From Mycobacterium marinum (lineage in GTDB: Bacteria; Actinomycetota; Actinomycetes; Mycobacteriales; Mycobacteriaceae): 64,000 nucleotides of DNA. Where the stretch lies: positions 1,860,001 to 1,924,000 of the forward strand of contig NZ_CP024190.1 of NCBI RefSeq assembly GCF_003391395.1, read 5' to 3'. Below the pieces are notes generated by a model. The model was not told where the DNA came from. It did not search any database and worked only from the letters and a program-made list of their open reading frames with translations. A program made the translations under genes and the position numbers. Of the stretch, positions 59,913-64,000 are shown in pieces; position 1 is the stretch's first letter; each line of letters opens with the position of its first letter.

Positions 59913-61769
59913 GTGAGCGCACCAACCAAGCGACACTCCCCGACATCAGAGCCGCAGCAGCGCGGCGTGGCAGCTGGCGTGAACTCCTCGCCGGTTCACT
60001 CGAAACATGTTGCACCGGAGCAGCTTACCGGCGCCCAGTCGGTCATCCGGTCGCTGGAAGAACTCGACGTCGAGATCATCTTCGGGATTCCCGGCGGTGC
60101 CGTCCTGCCGGTGTATGACCCGCTGTTCGACTCGCAGAAGCTACGTCACGTGCTGGTCCGTCACGAACAGGGCGCCGGTCACGCGGCCAGCGGCTACGCG
60201 CATGCCACCGGCAAGGTCGGGGTGTGCATGGCGACCTCGGGCCCGGGCGCGACGAACCTGGTGACTCCGCTGGCCGACGCCCAGATGGACTCGATCCCGG
60301 TGGTCGCCATCACCGGTCAGGTTGGCCGCGGGTTGATCGGCACCGACGCCTTCCAGGAAGCCGACATCTCTGGCATCACGATGCCGATCACCAAGCACAA
60401 CTTCCTGGTTCGCACCGGTGACGACATCCCTCGGGTGCTGGCCGAGGCCTTCCACATCGCGGCCTCGGGGCGCCCCGGCGCCGTGCTGGTCGACATCCCC
60501 AAGGACGTGTTGCAGGCCCAGTGCACGTTCAGCTGGCCGCCGCAGATGGATCTGCCGGGTTACAAGCCGAACACCAAGCCGCACAACCGGCAGATCCGTG
60601 AGGCCGCCAAGCTGATCGGGGCCGCGCGCAAGCCCGTGCTGTACGTGGGCGGCGGCGTCATTCGTGGCGAGGCGACCGAGCAGCTGGCCGAGTTGGCCGA
60701 ACTGACCGGCATTCCGGTGGTCACCACCCTGATGGCGCGTGGCGCGTTTCCTGACAGCCACCGCCAGAACATGGGCATGCCGGGTATGCACGGCACGGTG
60801 GCCGCGGTGGCGGCCCTGCAGCGCAGCGACCTGCTGATCGCCCTGGGCACCCGCTTCGACGACCGGGTCACCGGAAAGCTCGACTCCTTCGCCCCCGAGG
60901 CCAAGGTGATCCACGCCGACATCGACCCTGCCGAGATCGGCAAGAACCGCAACGCCGATGTTCCGATCGTGGGTGACGTTCAGGCCGTTATCACCGAGCT
61001 GATCGCGATGCTGCGCCACTACGACATTCCGGGCAACATCGAGATGTCCGAATGGCTGGCGTACCTGGAGGGTGTGCGGGCGACGTATCCGCTGAGCTAC
61101 GGACCTCAAAGTGACGGCAGCCTGGGCCCGGAATACGTGATCGAGAAGCTGGGCGAGATCGCCGGCCCGGACGCCATCTATGTCGCCGGAGTCGGGCAGC
61201 ACCAGATGTGGGCGGCGCAGTTCATCAAGTACGAGAAGCCGCGCACCTGGCTCAACTCCGGCGGGCTGGGCACGATGGGCTTCGCCATCCCGGCGGCCAT
61301 GGGTGCCAAGATCGCGCTGCCCGACACCGAGGTCTGGGCGATCGACGGCGACGGATGCTTCCAGATGACCAATCAGGAACTGGCCACCTGCGCGATCGAG
61401 GGCATCCCGATCAAGGTCGCACTGATCAACAACGGCAACCTGGGCATGGTGCGGCAGTGGCAGAGTCTGTTCTACGAGGAGCGCTACTCACAAACCGACC
61501 TCGCCACCCACTCACACCGCATCCCAGACTTCGTCAAGCTGGCCGAGGCCCTGGGCTGTGTGGGATTGCGTTGCGAGCGAGAAGAAGATGTCGCCGACGT
61601 GATCAACCAGGCCAGGGAGATCAGTGACCGGCCAGTGGTCATCGACTTCATCGTCGGTGCCGATGCGCAGGTCTGGCCGATGGTTGCCGCCGGAACCAGC
61701 AACGACGAGATCCAGGCGGCCCGCGGCATCCGCCCGCTGTTCGACGACGAGAGCGAAGGGCACGCCTGA
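59913..61769 (+). CDS. ilvB: Acetolactate synthase large subunit
   Basis: Thiamine-diphosphate enzyme for the first step of branched-chain amino-acid synthesis, 618 residues from GTG 59913. Signatures: IFGIPGGAVLPVYDPLF, VRHEQGAGHAASGYAHATGKVGVCMATSGPGATNLVTPLAD (catalytic Glu), FAD domain GNKDVLQ-region, and ThDP motif AIDGDGCFQMTNQEL ... INNGNLGMVRQWQ. The RBS agaagga (59904-59910) precedes GTG 59913. The TTG at 59856 lies inside the terminator and is rejected. Highly conserved with H37Rv IlvB1. Stop overlaps the ilvN ATG. Confidence 0.96.
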   Translation: MSAPTKRHSPTSEPQQRGVAAGVNSSPVHSKHVAPEQLTGAQSVIRSLEELDVEIIFGIPGGAVLPVYDPLFDSQKLRHVLVRHEQGAGHAASGYAHATGKVGVCMATSGPGATNLVTPLADAQMDSIPVVAITGQVGRGLIGTDAFQEADISGITMPITKHNFLVRTGDDIPRVLAEAFHIAASGRPGAVLVDIPKDVLQAQCTFSWPPQMDLPGYKPNTKPHNRQIREAAKLIGAARKPVLYVGGGVIRGEATEQLAELAELTGIPVVTTLMARGAFPDSHRQNMGMPGMHGTVAAVAALQRSDLLIALGTRFDDRVTGKLDSFAPEAKVIHADIDPAEIGKNRNADVPIVGDVQAVITELIAMLRHYDIPGNIEMSEWLAYLEGVRATYPLSYGPQSDGSLGPEYVIEKLGEIAGPDAIYVAGVGQHQMWAAQFIKYEKPRTWLNSGGLGTMGFAIPAAMGAKIALPDTEVWAIDGDGCFQMTNQELATCAIEGIPIKVALINNGNLGMVRQWQSLFYEERYSQTDLATHSHRIPDFVKLAEALGCVGLRCEREEDVADVINQAREISDRPVVIDFIVGADAQVWPMVAAGTSNDEIQAARGIRPLFDDESEGHA

Positions 61770-62278
61770 TGAGCACGAAGACTCACACCTTGTCGGTGCT
61801 GGTCGAAGACAAGCCCGGTGTGTTGGCGCGCGTCGCGGCGCTGTTCTCGCGGCGTGGTTTCAACATCGAGTCGTTGGCTGTGGGTGCTACCGAGCAGAAG
61901 GACATGTCACGGATGACCATCGTGGTCTCCGCCGAGGCGACTCCGCTCGAGCAGATCACCAAGCAGCTCAACAAGTTGATCAACGTCATCAAGATCATCG
62001 AGCAGGATGACGACCACTCGGTGGCCCGGGAACTGGCGCTGATCAAGGTTCGGGCGGATGCGGGCACCCGCAGTCAGGTGATTGAAGCGGTAAATCTGTT
62101 CCGTGGCAAGATCATTGACGTATCGCCGGAATCGCTGACCATCGAGGCCACTGGTGACCGCGGCAAGCTGGAAGCGTTGCTTCGAGTACTGGAGCCGTTC
62201 GGCATCCGCGAAATCGCCCAGTCCGGAATGGTGGCGTTGTCCCGCGGTCCGCGCGGCATCGGCACCGCCGCCAAGTAA
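61769..62278 (+). CDS. ilvN: Acetolactate synthase small (regulatory) subunit
   Basis: ACT-domain regulatory subunit of 169 residues: LSVLVEDKPGVLARVAALFSRRGFNIESLAVGATEQ, then a C-terminal domain (ITKQLNKLINVIKIIEQDDD, DRGKLEALLRVLEPFGIREIAQSG). It confers valine feedback control. ATG 61769 overlaps the ilvB stop by one base. Confidence 0.96.
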   Translation: MSTKTHTLSVLVEDKPGVLARVAALFSRRGFNIESLAVGATEQKDMSRMTIVVSAEATPLEQITKQLNKLINVIKIIEQDDDHSVARELALIKVRADAGTRSQVIEAVNLFRGKIIDVSPESLTIEATGDRGKLEALLRVLEPFGIREIAQSGMVALSRGPRGIGTAAK

Positions 62279-62320
62279 ATTCGTACGTTTCGAAAAGACA
62301 AGTAAGAAGGAGATATTCAC

Positions 62321-63352
62321 GTGGCAGACGTGTCATCCCAGGCATTGGAGATGTTCTACGACGATGACGCCGACCTTTCGATCATCCAGGGCCGCAAGGT
62401 CGGTGTGATCGGCTACGGCAGCCAGGGACATGCGCACTCGCTGAGTCTGCGCGACTCGGGTGTCCAGGTGCGGGTCGGGCTCAAAGAGGGCTCGAAGTCG
62501 CGGGCCAAGGTCGAGGAGCAGGGCATCGAGGTCGATACGCCGGCCAAGGTGGCCGAGTGGGCTGACGTCATCATGGTGCTGGCACCCGACACCGCCCAGG
62601 CCGAGATCTTTGCCAACGACATCGAGCCCAACCTCAAGCCTGGTGACGCCTTGTTCTTCGGTCACGGCCTCAACGTCCACTTCGGCCTGATCAAGCCGCC
62701 GGCCGACGTCACCGTGGCCATGGTGGCCCCGAAGGGGCCCGGCCACCTGGTGCGCCGTCAGTTCGTCGACGGCAAGGGCGTGCCGTGTCTGATCGCGGTC
62801 GACCAGGACCCGACCGGCAAGGGTGAGGCGCTGGCGTTGTCCTATGCCAAGGCGATCGGCGGCACTCGGGCCGGCGTCATCAAGACCACCTTCAAAGACG
62901 AGACCGAGACCGACCTGTTCGGCGAACAGGCCGTGTTATGCGGTGGCACAGAGGAACTGGTGAAGACCGGTTTCGATGTGATGGTCGAGGCGGGCTACCC
63001 GCCGGAGATGGCCTACTTCGAGGTGCTGCACGAGCTCAAGCTGATCGTCGACCTGATGTACGAGGGCGGCATCGCCCGGATGAACTACTCGGTGTCGGAC
63101 ACCGCGGAGTTCGGCGGCTACCTGTCCGGTCCGCGCGTGATCGACGCGGGCACCAAGGAGCGGATGCGCGCCATCCTGCGCGACATCCAGAACGGCGACT
63201 TCGTCAAGAAGCTGGTCGCCAACGTCGAGGGCGGCAACAAGCAACTCGAGGCGCTGCGCAAGGAGAACGCCGAGCACCCGATCGAGGTCACCGGTAAGAA
63301 GCTGCGCGACCTGATGAGCTGGGTGGACCGCCCGATCACCGAGACGGCCTAG
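62321..63352 (+). CDS. ilvC: Ketol-acid reductoisomerase
   Basis: NADPH-dependent isomeroreductase, second step of the valine, leucine and isoleucine pathway, 343 residues. Nucleotide site VGVIGYGSQGHAHSLSLRDSGVQVRVGL; class I KARI metal site with DETETDLFGEQAVLCGG and EVLHELKLIVDLMYEGG. GTG 62321 has a strong RBS agaaggaga. Third gene of the ilvBNC operon, 42 bases after ilvN. Confidence 0.96.
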   Translation: MADVSSQALEMFYDDDADLSIIQGRKVGVIGYGSQGHAHSLSLRDSGVQVRVGLKEGSKSRAKVEEQGIEVDTPAKVAEWADVIMVLAPDTAQAEIFANDIEPNLKPGDALFFGHGLNVHFGLIKPPADVTVAMVAPKGPGHLVRRQFVDGKGVPCLIAVDQDPTGKGEALALSYAKAIGGTRAGVIKTTFKDETETDLFGEQAVLCGGTEELVKTGFDVMVEAGYPPEMAYFEVLHELKLIVDLMYEGGIARMNYSVSDTAEFGGYLSGPRVIDAGTKERMRAILRDIQNGDFVKKLVANVEGGNKQLEALRKENAEHPIEVTGKKLRDLMSWVDRPITETA

Positions 63353-63370
63353 CCCTTTGCGGCTCACGGC

Positions 63371-63430
63371 GCCGAGCGTCACACCAGCGTGGCGCTCGGC
63401 GTCGACCGTCACCCTGGCGTGACGCTCGGC
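63371..63430. repeat. Palindromic element between ilvC and wrbA
   Basis: gccgagcgtcac (63371-63382) is perfectly complementary to gtgacgctcggc (63419-63430) and nearly so to gtggcgctcggc (63389-63400). The last two are also direct copies, 30 bases apart. Two alternative hairpins are thus possible. It may act as a bidirectional terminator between the convergent genes. Confidence 0.65.
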
Positions 63431-63438
63431 GTCCGGGC

Positions 63439-64000
63439 TTAGCCGGAGGCGAGCCGATCGGCGGTGCGCACCACGCGGCGCGCCAGGTGGTCCAAAGCGT
63501 TGGCGGTCGGCTCGTCGATGTCGGTGATGTTGTCGTGGGTGGCCACCAGGCTCGCTCCGTAGGGATTGCCGTCGACGAACTTGAGCGCGTCGGTGTATCC
63601 CGGCGCCACGATGATGCCCCCGAAATGCATCAGCGTGACGTACAGCGTGAGCAGGGTGGTCTCTTGGCCGCCGTGGGCGGTGTTGGTTGAGGTGTAGGCC
63701 GCGTAGATCTTGTCGGCCAGCTTGCCTTCGGCCCACAGCCCGCCGAGTGAGTCGAGGAACTCGCGCAGCTGTGCCGCGACCGATCCGAAACGGGTGGGTG
63801 AACCGAAAATGACCGCGTCGGCCCACACGATGTCGTCTCCGGTGGCAGCCGGAAGGCCTTTGGTCGCTTCGTAGTTGGCCGACCACGCGGGATTGTGGGC
63901 GAACGAATCGGGGTCGCGGGTTTCGGCGACGTGTCGCACCCGTACCTCGGCGCCGGCGGACTCGGCCGCGGCGGCGACGTGCCGCGCCATCGTTGTCCCG
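63439..64000 (-). CDS. WrbA-like NAD(P)H:quinone oxidoreductase, 5' truncated
   Basis: Flavodoxin-fold quinone reductase. The N-terminal nucleotide-binding loop is outside the window; the frame is still open at the window edge with GTTMARHVAAAAESAGAEV. FMN-binding segments remain: VIFGSPTRFGSVAAQLREFLDSLGGLW, AAYTSTNTAHGGQETTLLTLYVTLMHFGGIIV and NPYGASLVATHDN, the WrbA signatures. Family enzymes reduce quinones by two electrons and guard against oxidative stress. Confidence 0.9.
   Translation of the reverse strand, partial: GTTMARHVAAAAESAGAEVRVRHVAETRDPDSFAHNPAWSANYEATKGLPAATGDDIVWADAVIFGSPTRFGSVAAQLREFLDSLGGLWAEGKLADKIYAAYTSTNTAHGGQETTLLTLYVTLMHFGGIIVAPGYTDALKFVDGNPYGASLVATHDNITDIDEPTANALDHLARRVVRTADRLASG

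Overview
The window is high-GC actinobacterial DNA. Gene order and protein sequences fit a slow-growing Mycobacterium. From memory of the M. tuberculosis H37Rv map, the backbone follows Rv3043c (ctaD) down to about Rv3001c (ilvC), in inverted orientation. The species was not assigned. Rv comparisons are from memory; no database search was run.

Layout: (1) 1-2628, the 3' part of ctaD and serB2. (2) 2810-10206, an ArsR regulator followed by six tightly overlapping genes for a membrane-bound Hyc/Hyf/Nuo-like complex (H37Rv Rv0081-Rv0087 type). Its large subunit lacks all the cysteines that bind a NiFe centre. (3) 10305-19772, backbone genes: ABC ATPase, NUDIX, echA17, two methyltransferase-like proteins, a secreted protein, a hexapeptide acetyltransferase and a DUF4333 protein. 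(4) 19899-30391, an accessory block: a photolyase/TspO/MMPL operon, a class C (AmpC-type) beta-lactamase, a MarR regulator, a SOUL haem-binding protein, a chymotrypsin-fold protein without its catalytic residues, an SRPBCC-epimerase fusion and an SDR. (5) 30388-34095, a methylglucose lipopolysaccharide cluster (GT4, GH57, methyltransferase). (6) 34368-40912, etfBA, an OlsB/OlsA-like acyltransferase pair, iscS and mnmA. (7) 40909-46761, an LpqA-like lipoprotein, a MetE-like protein, an orphan radical SAM protein and ligA. (8) 46831-50924, a tetR-mmpS-mmpL locus whose mmpL carries a one-base frameshift. (9) 50935-64000, ACT protein, gatC-gatA, pfkA, gatB, flavin reductase, lppZ, doxX, cfp6, then ilvB-ilvN-ilvC and a partial wrbA-like gene.

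Regulation can be read in several places. The ilvBNC operon is preceded by a promoter, an apparently leaderless 19-residue leader peptide with two Val-Val pairs, and a terminator hairpin, which together look like a branched-chain attenuator. A perfect 9-5-9 inverted repeat lies between tetR and mmpS. A near-identical 15-base motif lies upstream of both the MMPL operon and the marR gene. Repeats include a 56-bp tandem repeat between pfkA and gatB and two copies of a dispersed palindrome. No tRNA, rRNA, CRISPR array, insertion sequence or phage gene was seen.
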